64,000 nt of DNA from Grifola frondosa (taxonomy: Eukaryota > Basidiomycota > Agaricomycetes > Polyporales > Grifolaceae): positions 3,410,001 through 3,474,000 of the forward strand of contig LUGG01000001.1 of the NCBI GenBank assembly GCA_001683735.1, given 5' to 3'. Positions 12,935 to 25,007 of this stretch are shown piece after piece. The notes beneath the pieces were generated by a model, which was not told where the DNA came from, did no database searches, and worked only from the letters and a program-made list of their open reading frames with translations. The translations under genes were made by a program, and so were the position numbers. Numbering within the stretch: the first letter of the stretch is position 1; each line of letters starts with the position of its first letter.

Positions 12935-13183
12935 CTTTGCTTGTACACCGAGCAGAGACAAGAGCTGAACGTTGAACCTATGCACCGCGGTCCGGCGCGC
13001 TGCTTGTCGTGGTAGTCACGTGAAATACACAAATATGACCAAACGCGTAGTGTTTACAGCACCCTGACGCGTTTGACGCGACTTACCTTTCGACCATCAT
13101 CATTAACGTCGTTCTCCGCAGCCAACTCCCTTTGACCTCTATCCCCAACACTTCTCTAACTCAACTTTCCCTATAATCACATT
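12935..13183. promoter_or_regulatory. Divergent promoter region, thioredoxin / histone H4
   Basis: A 249-bp spacer separates the two divergent start codons, so both promoters must lie in or overlap it. The H4-proximal half is pyrimidine-rich on the plus strand, which is common upstream of fungal genes. No canonical TATA box could be placed with confidence. Confidence 0.45.
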
Positions 13184-13673
<490 letters not shown>

Positions 13674-13861
13674 AGATCTTGCGAAGAATTCGACGTGTGG
13701 TGTCCTTGTACTTGTATGATATCTCCGCTGCTAGTTTGCCTGCCTCTCGTATTGTTTCTGTATCACAAGCTATATACTATCGACCATCGCATGATTTTGA
13801 GGGCAAAAAATACTTCCGAAGTGAACAGAAATGACACGTTGTTAAAGCTAAGACTGCACCG

Positions 13862-15603
13862 CTACGGGGTAAAGACCTCAAGTTCTCTGAGGCGCTTAAT
13901 AGCTGCTTCAAAGTCCCCGTCCAAGTCATGACGCCAGACGGGAGTCCACCTATCCTGCAAATCCTGTCGTATGCCCTCAAAATCAAGCCCATGCTTGCCA
14001 CACCCATCATACAGTTCTCCTGCAGCGTCGCTGCCTTTCCAAACCATCTGTGATCTCGGACGTCGTATGTTGTCATATACTTGGAGAACAGCCTGTCATG
14101 ACCGATGATTTGCCAGTCAAGAAAATATCCACCTCTAGACGCACCTCAATATTGGAGATTTTGGTCTCCGGGTGACTCAGGAGTCGGGAAAGTAAAAGCG
14201 CATCTTCCAATCCTTGACCAGCGCCTGCTCCGAGGTGGGGTAACATTCCATGCGCCTATGAACAATAATCAGGGATGACCGAAAGGAAAAGTAACACGGC
14301 GTACCGCGTCACCGAGCAAAGCGATCCGTCCCCTCACGTAGGTCTCCAGCGGAGGATAGACGACGTGGATGGACCATTTGCTGGGTGCCTGTATGCACCC
14401 GAGAAGTGCGGGCACGTCGCTACCCCACCCTTCGTATTCCTTTAGCAGCTCCTCCTGAGATGCACGTTCTACCCAAGGGGTTCCGTCTGGGAGACTTTCT
14501 GAGCCTATGGGGATATGATGGTTCGCTGTAAAGGCGACAATATTGATCTTGACAGGAGTCTGATGAGAACGCTTGGAGCGATTGTGATACGAAGAACTTC
14601 CACATACAATTTCTCCATTCCTGATAGGGAAAAGGATAAGATGCTAGGACGCCAGAGTTAGACTCGGTACTTGTACGAGATTCTTTGGCTCGCCTTGTCT
14701 TGTCCAACGAAACAGACAGGGCGGTCGGAGAGGTCCGTCTTAACACCGGCGGCCTTCAGCGTGGCGTCGGGGACCAACCCTCGATATGCTACAGTATTAC
14801 TGAATGCAATCCTGTTTCCTATATCGCCGATCACAGAATTGCGGACATTGCTCTTGATTCCATCCGCCCCAAGAACTATGTCGGTCTCGTGAGTGGTCCC
14901 ATCGGCGAAATGCACAAGCAAGCGGTCGTTATCGGAAGTAGTGATGGATGTGCATCGTTTATTAAAGTGAGACATCGCTGGATCCGCCACTCCGACCAAT
15001 GCATCCAGAAATGCAGCCCTGGATATCCAACAGCGTCAGCTGAATTTGAACGCTCAAAACCTAGAAGTCTAATCACCGATGAATGCCAATTCCAATGTCT
15101 TCAGGAAGGGTGGGGTACTGCATCAATCGGTGCAAACATTTGAATCAATGGTTCAATAAAAGTAGCCAGTTTCCCTACGTCGTAAATGAGGTCATGACCT
15201 TCCATTCCAGATATGAACTTGCAGCCCCTCATTTTGAGATCATTTTCGCTGGATTTCGCCAACACCTCCTGTAGGATACCAATTGCTCGAAGCACCCGCA
15301 CTGCGTTCGGACCTGTGATAAGGAAGTCCGCATTTAGCCCAGCTGGTAAATTACATCGTAGTATTTGTGCTCACCAACGCCAATTCCGGCACCAATCTCT
15401 CCAAATTTCGGCTGATATTCAGCGAGCCATTGATAAGAATTCCACCACCAGAGAGATAGATGCCGACTTACTGCAGCCTCGAACAATTCAACGGGGACAC
15501 CTGCCCGAGTCAGGGCAATAGCACAAACAAGCCCGCAAACTCCACCACCTACAATGGCCACTTGGAAATCTTTCACAGTCTTGCTACGTTCGGTAGAGCC
15601 CAT
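13862..15603 (-). CDS. FAD-dependent monooxygenase (salicylate hydroxylase-like)
   Basis: Class A flavoprotein aromatic hydroxylase that would use NAD(P)H and O2 to hydroxylate a small aromatic or heterocyclic acid. The N-terminus has the Rossmann dinucleotide motif 'VAIVGGGVCGLVCAIALTRA' and an acidic end 'ELFEA'. A second FAD/NADPH motif appears as 'DIVLGADGIKSNVRNS' in the middle. The third ('RIALLGDA', then 'HGMLPHLGAGAGQGLEDALL') is split by an intron near 14255-14305. The C-terminal exon encodes 'YDNIRRPRSQ' and ends at ...LRELEVFTP. The gene has several introns and a size normal for the family (about 430-450 residues). It converges on histone H4 with about 190 bp between their ends. 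The substrate cannot be read from sequence. Salicylate or 6-hydroxynicotinate are the usual guesses. Confidence 0.83.
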
Positions 15604-17023
15604 ATCTGAAGAGACAGCGTACAGTCGAAATGGTACGTTGTCTCACGAACTATCAACTATATATTGAAAGCTCTTTAAGACCAGCTAGTGGCCGCAACAA
15701 CCGTGGCATCCGCACGCTGGTGCCGATGCATTTTGGGAGAAAATTCAGTTCTCATAGGAATACATGACTGAGCATGGTGAGCTATCCTGAGCCCAGACTA
15801 TTGCTATCGACGCCATGATAGTCATGGGAGCACTTGGTATTATCAATACACAGTCAACACTCACTTGGGAAGTGCAAAAATACATGTCTAAATGGGCCAA
15901 GCCGAATCACAAAAGTTGAGCCGCTCTGCCGACGATGAAAGTGCGGTGTTACGGTGTTGAATGGAAGACCTGCGGCATAGCACTGTGTTCATGTGGCAAT
16001 GCCGTGTGACCAGCAGTGTTTAAATAGACATTGACAGATTTAGGGTGCAAATGCGAACTGATCGAAAATTTGATGGTAGTGGCCAAAATAGGAAGCCCGA
16101 AGGCCTCGGATCCTAATAATAACAAACAAACATATTTACAACCACGTTAGTTCTCCAACACATTCATCTGATTTTTAGTATGAGTTTCGATCCGTCATTC
16201 ATGTTGCAAACACAAGTTGAGTTGATGTGTTAAATGTTAACTGTCCATGCGTCATCCGCTGCTACAGGGCACTGTCATATTTATCATTGTTGCCACGAAA
16301 ATCACGAAGGAAAAGATTGAAGTACGTCGCAATTGCTCAGTTCCATGCTGAAATCTTTGGCAGCACAAAAGATGCCGAAGCTGAGCACTAAGGTTCGCAA
16401 AAAAAGCGGCGCTCGCGCCCGTTACGCTTTCTCCTTCCACTCTCAAACACTCCGTCTTACTCGTCCCTAAAGTATCCTAGTAAATCAATTCCTCATACAG
16501 AACCGATGGCCCCACTTGTATTGTGAGTGACTATTAATGGTCGTGCAAGGAATAATAATGTGACACTTATTCATAGGCTTATTTTTATTGTCGATATCAA
16601 GTCGAACTAGCGTCAAGATAAGGATGCTGTAAGAAAGTATATGATATTCAGGCGGCGAAGATTGACAACCCTCATTCGGTTTATGTTCCTCAATACATGT
16701 GATTGAATAATTCCTGCAATAATGTTCGCGCTGGGTTTGTCTAACGAGACTGGTCCTTCTGTTCCATCGTATGCATTTTGCGAAGAGGCGCTTCTTGCAC
16801 AGTCTTGCACTTAGAAACCTCCAATCGTGTGTATTGAGAGTTACGTCGCGGATGTCGTTGGTTGACTGCGCAGTCTTTGTATTGTAGACATGTGTACGAT
16901 TTTGCATATGTATCGATGATGGGGCCCTAAGAATACGAAACGCCAAGCGTGTGCGCATGGGTCCTGCAAACTCAGACATCGTTTAAAGAGCTGGGTAATT
17001 CTCAGACCACCTCTTGTGTGAAC
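15604..17023. other. No gene recognised (1.4-kb divergent intergenic region)
   Basis: This separates the divergent monooxygenase and kelch genes and so contains both promoters. It is A/T-richer than its neighbours, with a TATATATTGA stretch near 15658 on the monooxygenase side. The open frames inside (such as 16485-16979 minus) have no recognisable features. Confidence 0.4.
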
Positions 17024-18291
17024 ATGGCAGTCGCACGTTGGTCGCTACTCGCTAAAGCGTCTTGGATTGCTCGCTCTTCTCATTCCGTCTCCGTGACCAA
17101 TTCTGGACTCATAACTATCTATGGCGGCGAACTCAAGCCACGAACGCCAGTGGACGCTGCTGTGGATGCCAGTTTAAACGAGGTGCTGAAGGGATCAGTG
17201 CATTCATTTGACTTGAAGCACCGTCTGGTTTACCCGCAGTCAGAATCGGGTTGGAGGACTCTTCCCCAACTGTTAGTGATGTACAGGCTGATATTCCCGA
17301 GGCCAGGGTTGGAGCTACTACAGTTTGGGAAGACGGCTATCTGTTCCTGTGGGGCGGCCGAGGGGTGTGGATATGGCACCTCTCGAAAAGGCCAAGCCGG
17401 GATCTGGTGTGGCGATCTGAAGCTCGGTGATAATGGCGGTGTAAAGTGGGAGAGAGTGCTCGCCTCGAATAGGACCAAGCTCCTGACCCGAGGAGTTACC
17501 ACACCTCAGTTGCCTATCAGGTATGCATTCCGATTTTTTGGATGAAGGCATTCATATCCAGAGGAAGCTGCAACTGATGACCATGTCATTGCGTGTAGGG
17601 CAAGATTTACATCCATGCAGGGTGTCCAATTTCCGGCCGGTTGAACTCTCTGCACTCATTTGATATCAAAGAACGCGTCTGGAAACAACTCGCATCTGCA
17701 CCAGAACCTCCGCGAGGGGGACATGTCTGGCGACCGCTTTGCTCAGGCACGGGGGCCCTGTCTTGCTTCGATCGGTGGTAATTATCCCGACGATCATGAT
17801 TTAATTCTTGAATCGACCAACCTTTCTTCCAGGGTTTAGCGGATATGAACTCCTTCGATTCCCGGCGCTCGATATCTATTCTATTTCGAGTGACAAATGG
17901 CATTCAGTGCAACTGCAGCCCTGTACACGGCAACCCTGGGCCGCGCTCCGTCCACGGCTTCGCACCCTTCCAATCTTCATCTCCTTCCCTGGCAGACGCC
18001 GTTGCAGTCCTTTACCATGGCGAGAGGGACGCCAGCAGTTTGGGACATGCCGGCGCAGGAACATTCTGGAATGACGTGTGGCTGCTTACCAAGGATGCTG
18101 TAGCTGTTGAAACCGAAGGATGGGCGTGGAGAAAGATAGTGGTCGAGGGGAAAAACCTCCCCGAAGGGCGCGGCTGGTTCCCATCGGCATCATGGGTGGA
18201 TGATAGCGGCAACTCCCACATTGTGATGCACGGTGGATTGTTATCATCGAACGAGAGGAGCGACGAACTGTGGGAGCTGAGGATCAACTAA
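17024..18291 (+). CDS. Kelch-repeat (galactose-oxidase-like propeller) protein
   Basis: Predicted beta-propeller of about 350 residues resembling fungal nitrile-specifier/kelch proteins. The ATG at 17024 starts MAVARWSLLAKASWIARSSH. Blades show the kelch signature (hydrophobic stretch, GG, aromatic/W): 'LITIYGGELKP', 'DGYLFLWGGRG', 'KIYIHAGCPI...LNSLHSFDIKERVW', 'FSGYEL', 'FWNDVWLL' and 'HIVMHGG...DELWELRIN'. One or more introns lie at about 17519-17600 and 17780-17830. The frame shifts at the G run 17362-17365 (one G short: GGR-GGVDMAP expected), shortly after at about 17385-17395, and again near 17920-17945. All repeats are otherwise conserved, so these look like sequence errors. Kelch propellers are usually protein-interaction scaffolds. 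No partner is evident. Confidence 0.72.
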
Positions 18292-18405
18292 TGGGCGTTA
18301 CGATGCGAGCGTGCTATTGAATTGTTATATTGTGTACCAGGACGAAGCATGTACAGGTTGTCATATTGATATCTCGCTACCCAGCTCTGGATTCCGAATG
18401 CCAGG

Positions 18406-21400
18406 TCATGTGTATATATATCCTTCGTTCTCAGGTAATTCCGGTGCGTGAACAGAAGAATGCGAACTATACTGTTCGTTGCTTGGAGAGGACGGTGGGA
18501 GTTGCATGGCCTCAATACGCCGTGCGATTTCATTGTTGAAACATATCTATAATTTGAAATGTCGTGGATGGACATCACCGAAAAACAAAATCCCACTCAC
18601 AATTCTTTCCGCGCCAATTAAATCAGCAAATATGTCCACTCGCTCCTCGGGCGTTTTCTCCAAAAGGTCTTCCAATGTCATCTGCGAAAGCACAATAGAC
18701 GCAGCGAAGGGGTTCATTCCATTGACTCCTGATGATCACGCTCGTCCTGTTGCATAAAGTCAGCGAAAAGAAGGTTGTCAGAGTTTTGCAGTAGAGGATA
18801 CAACCTCTTGCTCATCCACCTCGAGCCACAACCGCTCTCCCCAAATGGAACCTCCGGTACAGTCCCTCGCCTGTGCAGAATCCCCAAATGCCCTCGCAAA
18901 CATCGCGGATTCTTCAGCACTGCTGGCAAATGCTAATAGATATTAACACCCGGACGTTTTGTTTCGAAGGCGTCCGCAATGCCCAGATCTCTCCGTAATT
19001 TCTTGATAGCCTTGACGATGGGGGGAAAGTATGAAAAAGATTCCTTGCCCACGATGTTTCGAGTCGCTCCGGCTTTGTAGGATAACGAAGCGGAATATCC
19101 TTCGAAGTTACGAGGAGACACAAATATCGCCAAGAAAGATGCAAGAGGCGTGTGGTGACCAATTCGCATTGGGAGGAAGAGTCTCTAAGAGAAACAACAG
19201 AACAGCGGTATCGGGATCCAGGATGAGGTGTACATCACAGAGAGATTCCCGTTCAACCAGATCGACTGCACATTTTCGGGACGACAAGGAGCGGACAACA
19301 GCGCGCATCTGAATGAAATTCATGGACGCCATATAGCGGTGAACGGTATTCGGCAGTGTAAATACATCATTAAGACGCAGGGTGTGGTGGTCGAAAAGAT
19401 CCTCAGGGATACCTTGCGGAAGTGGTGGTTTACTGGCTGGCAGATCGCGGGATTCTTCTGGGACAGCAGCCTGTCTCGAGAAGGCATAGCAGGAGTATGA
19501 CTATCAATAGTACAGCCTTTGCCACAGAGAGCCAAGTAATGAGAGATTGTCGAGCTGAGACAACAGGCAGAGTTTGGAGGCATGTCCGAGTAGGCATCAG
19601 TAGGAGACGGTTGACGAGACTCAGTTTGCAGTCGGGATTGCAGCCCAGGACTGCAGAGCGCGGAAGGAGCAGCGGTTCTATGGTGCGTCTAGAGGAAGTT
19701 CGCGTCAACGAAGGATCGTTGTGGTGAATTTTCGGGCGTCAACGGCACCGGGAGGAAGAAAGCAGATTGTTGTTGCGTGGAATCGAAAGAAAGTGGTAAG
19801 AAATGAAAGCCGCCGTCACCGTCATCATCAGTCCAAGCCACACCAGGAGAAGGAGCATCAGCAGAAGGAGCATCAAGATTCGAGTAACAAGAGCAGGTAC
19901 CGGATAGTCAGTGGAGTGGCAGGTATCCTTGACAAAATACGTTCTTGGGACCCGGGTGAGAACGAAGCGAAATCGAAGTCATGCATAGGATGAACGTCTG
20001 GAAACAGATTTCCATCCCGATCTGGGCCTTCAACCCTTCAGCGTCATAGGCAAGGTTCTGAACGAGAATTTCGGCCTGAGAACGTCTCTAGGAAGATGCC
20101 AGAATCATCGGGAGGCTCTTCATAACTATGAGGGTCAATGAATGCGTCAGAATTAACTTGAGCGCATGTTCGTTCTCTGCGACTTCATGATCGATAGTTC
20201 TGTCGTCAAACCTGACTCGTTTTGAGCGATGCATGTCGTCCCGTTGGCCAGAGCGGAGCGTCAAGGATCATTTTCCTTGTCGCTGCAGCCGCTGTTCATT
20301 TCTTCATCCTGAAGCTGCACGACATCAGGCAACCCATGGAGTCGTCTTCGTTCTTCAGCCGTGAGGATCATCTCGTGGGTCTCCGAGTCGAACTCGACCA
20401 TACCGCGAAGGTCCATTCCAGAACTATCAGCCTGCCATGATCGCGCAGAAGGGGAGTTGTCCGAGTGGTCTGTAGAATGAATACACAGAGCCGTGGTCTC
20501 GTCCAACAGACGGGATACTTCCAAAAGGACCTTCTCCCCGTTCAATTCTATATCGTTGGCTAATTCGTCCCGAGGGTTATCCGCGATATTTGTGACCTCC
20601 TCGTCAGTAGGTTTGGTCGGACCGAACTTGAATGGCCTTTCGATGATAGAAAGTTGGTTAGACACTTCGCCCCAATTTATGGAGTCAAACACCGACCTCC
20701 AAGTAAGTTCGATCTGGAGTGGCATAAAACCTTTGATTTTCCTCAAGAATCCAGTGTCGGCTACCTTGATGACATCACCATTGCCGACTCGCGTAGCATC
20801 CGGTCCTTGCGTAATGAGCAATTCCAGCATGCAAGTGGGGAGAAACAAAGCATTTGGCGGATGGACGTTGGGTGGATGTAGATGTGGCACTGTGACAAAA
20901 ACATATCAGTTACGTAGCGTTTTTTCTGATAGGTTAAGAGATTAGAATGATCCACACCATCCATCAGCATTCCATCCTTTTCGTCCAATTTTTCTTTCAT
21001 AATTATGTCCGTCGGATCTTCTCCAAGTCGCTCGCCGCATACTTGTTCCACAATAGCATTCAAATCCTTTCCATCGTCCGAATACAATCTATCATCGTCG
21101 AAATCTAGGCATGCACGCTGCGTTCTATCGTGGTCAACATCATTCGGGCCAAAGATCGCAGAAGGAGGCTGTCCAAGCATTGAAGCCGTAATAGGTGTAT
21201 GGGGTGAGGAGGGATGCGACTTGGGAGAAGTCGCAATCCGCACTCGATTATCTCGTGCTTGTGGCCGGGGCAACATGGTGGACATGAATGCACCGAAGCT
21301 AGTATGGAAGAGATATGAGAGTCGTTGCACGTGTGATAGAGGGGTTGACGAAATACCTTGCGCTTTCGCTCAACAGCTTGCGTTTGGTACAAGCCCCTCC

Positions 21401-22773
21401 AATTTTCTCTGACCGAGCAAATTCGTGTTCGTCTAAACAATTGTCAAGATAAATCAGTGCATGTATGCGGGCCGCCTTTGTTACCGACACTGACCCATCT
21501 TTGCCAGCATAAGGGATTGCAACACAGGTTCACTGTCGGGAGGAGAGGGCAGGAACAGCTCGTCAACTTGGCTGGAACAGTCACCCAAAGAGGGTGTTCC
21601 AGCGCTCAGTGGGGATGAGGGGATTTCGTATGCCTCTGAAAATTAAACACAACATTCGTTGACAGTGAGACATGGGAATAATAAAGGGGAATGCTTACGC
21701 CATCCATTAACAATAACCAAGTGCTGGTCATCCAGATCTTCCTCTTCTTCTTTGACTGTGACTTTGGGTACAAAGGAGGGTAAATCAGACATAGTGTTCA
21801 GCCCTGATGGGCGTTTGGTCTCTGTACTGGTTAAGATACTGGTAAAAGAAGTTCTGTGACCCGGTCGCCTATCTCGCGAGAATATGGGAGGAGAATAACG
21901 ACCAGGATATTCTGGAATAGGCGAATCGGACCGTAAGAAGTTATCCAAGGGTGCGATGTTGTGGGACGCTGCGATTCCACGTGAAAGGGCAGGTACTGAA
22001 CCCAGCAATTCTACGATAGCCTTGTGCGTGTCTGCGTCCAAAGGCAACTTGTTCTCCCTGTATTCAAGTACCTAACATTCAGCTTCCGAACAAACTATTT
22101 CACCACTGCTTACATGGCATCATCCGGTTTTAGTGGGGCTTGTTCTGGGATATCATCTACTGCAACATTACTGATAGAAAAAGACTTGAGCAAAACACTG
22201 TGAGATTGTGGTAGTAGCTCAGTGGAAGACATCGCGCCCAGTTTAGGTGTCTGCTGGATTGCCCGAGTAGTCAAAGCCGGAGATCCTGGCCAATATAGCA
22301 AATAGCTTTTGTAGTCATCTGAAGAAGAACCAATTATGTCGTATCTTCATCATCCAGAAAATGAACAATCTCCACCGTCAGTATCATCATTCCAACATCG
22401 ATTTGAAGCGGGTCCTTCCGGAAAGACCGAATTTTGTCTGATGAATTGTACTGCTTGAGGCTCGTTGATTCGCCAGCGTTCGTCGAAGTCCTCAAGTTTG
22501 TCAAGTCGCCATCGTGCGGTAAGTTGATCGAATGGATCAATGGGAAGAGCAAGTGCAGTGGGATCAGTGGTCGAAACATAAGTAAGGCTTTCTGAAAGCA
22601 GCTATTGCAGTAGTTTTAGTAAAAAGTCTTCAAGAGAGAGCAGGAGGAAGTACTTCAGCCACAGCATCCTGAGTAAACGTAACATAATTCCTTGTAAGAT
22701 GAGTCAGAGAGTAATTCAGTAGTAGGCTGCGGATGTGAGCTCGCAATGCAAGCTCTCTTTCATGTGCAGCCAT
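18406..22773 (-). CDS. Probable meiotic ZIP2/SHOC1-like protein (XPF-fold)
   Basis: Long multi-exon gene. It starts at 22773 (MAAHERELALRAHIRSLLLNY) and reads through acidic, Ser/Pro-rich exons to a conserved C-terminal module. The module reads 'FIQMRAVVRSLSSRKCAVDL', 'VERESL', 'HLILDPDTAVLLFLLETLP', 'WRYLCLLV', 'FEGYSASLSYKAG' and 'YFPPIVKAIKKLRRDLGIA'. A helical region follows, with 'FAASIVLSQMTLEDLLEKTP'. The last exon (IICFNNEIARRIEAMQLPPS...) ends at 18406, after a GTGAGT...TATAG intron. The 'VER...(D)LILDP.TAV' pattern recalls the XPF-like domain of ZIP2/SHOC1, which with SPO16 stabilises crossover intermediates in meiosis. That assignment rests on remembered patterns, not on a search. 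A frame shift at about 19110-19130 separates 'WRYLCLLV' from 'FEGYSAS'. A retrotransposon LTR lies 81 bp upstream of the start. Confidence 0.45.
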
Positions 22774-22854
22774 GGTCGAAAGGCAAAACCCGTGACAGAA
22801 AGACGCGGTGTTACAGGATGTGACGCGACGCGTTTTCACGTGCTCACGTATCTC

Positions 22855-23153
22855 TGTGAATACGTTCGGTCCTTTCGGAGACTCGAAGCGCTAACGGCGA
22901 GCCTGAGGAGAGAGAACGGAGATCTGTCTTGTTTGAACAGAAATCCGACACTTAAATATACAGGCGGTGGAGTTAGTTCTACGCTACGTCTTCTGCGTCA
23001 TAATGACGCATCTGTGGAGAACCGTACTACTAAGATAAAGAAAAGAGGAAATAAACGGTAACTGGAGTTAACAAAATAAGGCTGGCGCTAAGGCGCTACT
23101 ACTTTTGGACGGACAAATAGAAACAAAGAAACATACGTGTGCGATACTCAACA
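22855..23153 (-). repeat. 3' LTR of the gypsy element
   Basis: 299-bp copy bounded by TG...CA, base-for-base the same as 35746-36044. It lies downstream of integrase and next to a polypurine tract. In element orientation it points toward the start codon of the gene ending at 18406. Confidence 0.93.
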
Positions 23154-23168
23154 CCATCCCCTCCTACC
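23154..23168 (-). other. Polypurine tract
   Basis: On the minus strand the sequence GGTAGGAGGGGATGG directly abuts the 3' LTR. A purine run at this position is the primer for plus-strand DNA synthesis in LTR retroelements. Confidence 0.8.
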
Positions 23169-23284
23169 AGGACTCGCTCCTGCGAGAGGTTGGTGACGTT
23201 ACTGGTACATATTAATACAGAAGATAAAAAGATAAGGTAAGTGAAGAGTTGTCGGGAAAGTTGGATAACGGGATGCCTGTTTTT

Positions 23285-24379
23285 TTAGGTATGTTCGTTC
23301 TCTCGAACATGGGCGCGTTGAAGGCGTTCGCGGGCGTCGCGGCGCTGGAGCTCGGAGGATGAATACCAGAGAGGCGGCTCGGGCTGTGAGGGATGATAAC
23401 GTTTGAGGCGTTCAGCGTTGTACAAGGTACGTAGAATATAGCCGCTGCGGGTGCGAAGCTGATATGTGTTCCTATCGGTTAGGTCGTGGACGATGAATGG
23501 TCCATCCCAACGAGGATGTAACTTGGTGGACTCCGCCGTTCGACGCAAAACGAGGTCGCCAACGCCTATGGCGCGTTCTCGATAGCTTTCCTCTCGGCGC
23601 CGGGCTTCATCTTCAAGACGTTTGAGCGCGCGCGCATTGGCTTCCGCACGAAACCGTTCGAGGTTTTGGATGTGTTCAAGACGGTCACGCTGCAAGGCTT
23701 CAATTTCTTCGTCCGTTGGCGGCCGTGCCAAAACATCACGAGTAGCTTCGCTCGGGAGTCGCGCATTCCGACCATATGTCAGGAAAAATGGTGAGGTTCC
23801 AAGACTGCGATTGACATGCGCGCGATGCGCGAGAAGTGCGTCAGGGAGGTAAGAGTCCCATTGATCTTGTTTGTCTGGAGCCGTATACCGTGCTAACATC
23901 TGTATTAGAACATCATTGAACTTCTCGAGGCGACCGTTCGTCTGCGGGTGATAAGGCGAGGTATGTATATGTTGAATTCCAGCGCGGCATAGATAATTCT
24001 GAACTGAATATGATAGGAATTCCTCGCCATTGTCGGTGAGTACCGAGAGAGGTTTGCCATGTGTAGTGATGATGTGACGAAGAAGTGACAGGACAGCCTC
24101 GTATGACCGACGCGGAATTGCGACAGCATAGGTAAAGTCAGTCCCGTGGTCCATAGCCGTGAGGATGTAGGCGTTCCCGCTGGCTGTACGCGTGAGAGGA
24201 CCCACGAAATCGAACGCCCAACGGTCAAAAGCATCAGTGCGCGGCAATGGGTGGAGCGGCTGTGCGCGAACAGGTTCCCGGCGAGTAAACTGACATTCAT
24301 TACAGCGACGTACGACTCCTTCGACCAGATCGGTAATGTCTGGGAGCCACATTCGCGTCTTCAACGCATCAATGACAGC
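23285..24379 (-). CDS. Gypsy Pol, downstream part: integrase
   Basis: C-terminal part of the split Pol. It begins just inside the HHCC zinc-binding region. The Cys pair 'CNECQ' is here, while the His part ('HIDLGHLG') lies on the other side of the inserted transposon near 32085-32110. The DDE catalytic core shows 'FVGPLTRTASGNAYILTAMD', 'LSVLTDNGEEF' and 'HPQTNGRLEKFND', consistent with a D,D-35-E triad. A GPF-like module follows ('LHPRWDGPFIVHDL...TYQLRT'), ending at 23285. No chromodomain is visible after it. The frame is intact for about 365 codons, so the domain would be functional but for the insertion. Confidence 0.92.
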   Translation of the reverse strand, partial: AVIDALKTRMWLPDITDLVEGVVRRCNECQFTRREPVRAQPLHPLPRTDAFDRWAFDFVGPLTRTASGNAYILTAMDHGTDFTYAVAIPRRSYEAVLSLLRHIITTHGKPLSVLTDNGEEFLSYSVQNYLCRAGIQHIHTSPYHPQTNGRLEKFNDVLIQMLARYTAPDKQDQWDSYLPDALLAHRAHVNRSLGTSPFFLTYGRNARLPSEATRDVLARPPTDEEIEALQRDRLEHIQNLERFRAEANARALKRLEDEARRREESYRERAIGVGDLVLRRTAESTKLHPRWDGPFIVHDLTDRNTYQLRTRSGYILRTLYNAERLKRYHPSQPEPPLWYSSSELQRRDARERLQRAHVRENEHT

Positions 24380-24408
24380 CATCAGCAAAATCCCCCTAGC
24401 GTACCAGA
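24380..24408 (+). repeat. Left terminal inverted repeat of the Plavaka element
   Basis: CATCAGCAAAATCCCCC followed by TAGCGTACC. The reverse complement of the right end reads CATCAGCAAAAACTCGCCCC and then GCAGGTACC. The two ends thus share an 11-bp perfect terminus and an interrupted match to about 27-29 bp. Confidence 0.85.
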
Positions 24409-24683
24409 TAATATAATGTAATACAATGTAAAATAAGATAATACCAGATTTGTTTTACCTGCCAGGAAATATACGGGACCCTTCACCATTGGCCAGAATC
24501 CCGATCCTACCGGAGCATGCCAGGGTTAGGTGTACTCCCGGCCAGAGGTGACAAGTTCGTACAATCTCTGACAAGGCTGACAAGATGGTGCACCGGTAAT
24601 CTCTTGTCGTATCTTATCTGACATACCGTATCTTGTTTTATCTTACCTGACACACCATATCTACAATCCATTTGATACCCACC

Positions 24684-24707
24684 AATTTGAATTTGAATTT
24701 GAATTTA
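24684..24707 (+). repeat. Short AATTTG tandem repeat
   Basis: About four head-to-tail copies of AATTTG lie in the A/T-rich subterminal region of the DNA transposon. The nearby sequence also repeats ATTTGA-like words (24700-24735). No coding capacity is evident from the left TIR to about 24,970. Confidence 0.7.
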
Positions 24708-25007
24708 AAACATTTGATTTAATCCATTTGAATCCACTCTAAGTTACAAATCCGCCTGATAGCGCAGCAACAAGAGAACATTTATGCGATAACAACGATG
24801 TCCGAGCAAGTACCACAAAGCAGCAAGAAGCACAATAGAGAACAAAAACTGACAAACACAACCGTAGGCGGCGCAATGCGCGCGGCTGAAGCCCATGCGT
24901 GAAACTGTGCCATGAGGATCGAAACGTCAGCCCAGTCATTAAGTATACAGTCCGACTTACCCGTCACTCGTCAAGTTCGTCAATCTCCTCCTCGCCCTGC
25001 CCAATCT

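Noticed and set aside
22735..23061. Open frame inside the LTR (repeated at 35737-35952)
   Set aside because: Present only because the LTR is repeated. It has no start context, conserved motif or role, and LTRs of this size are non-coding.
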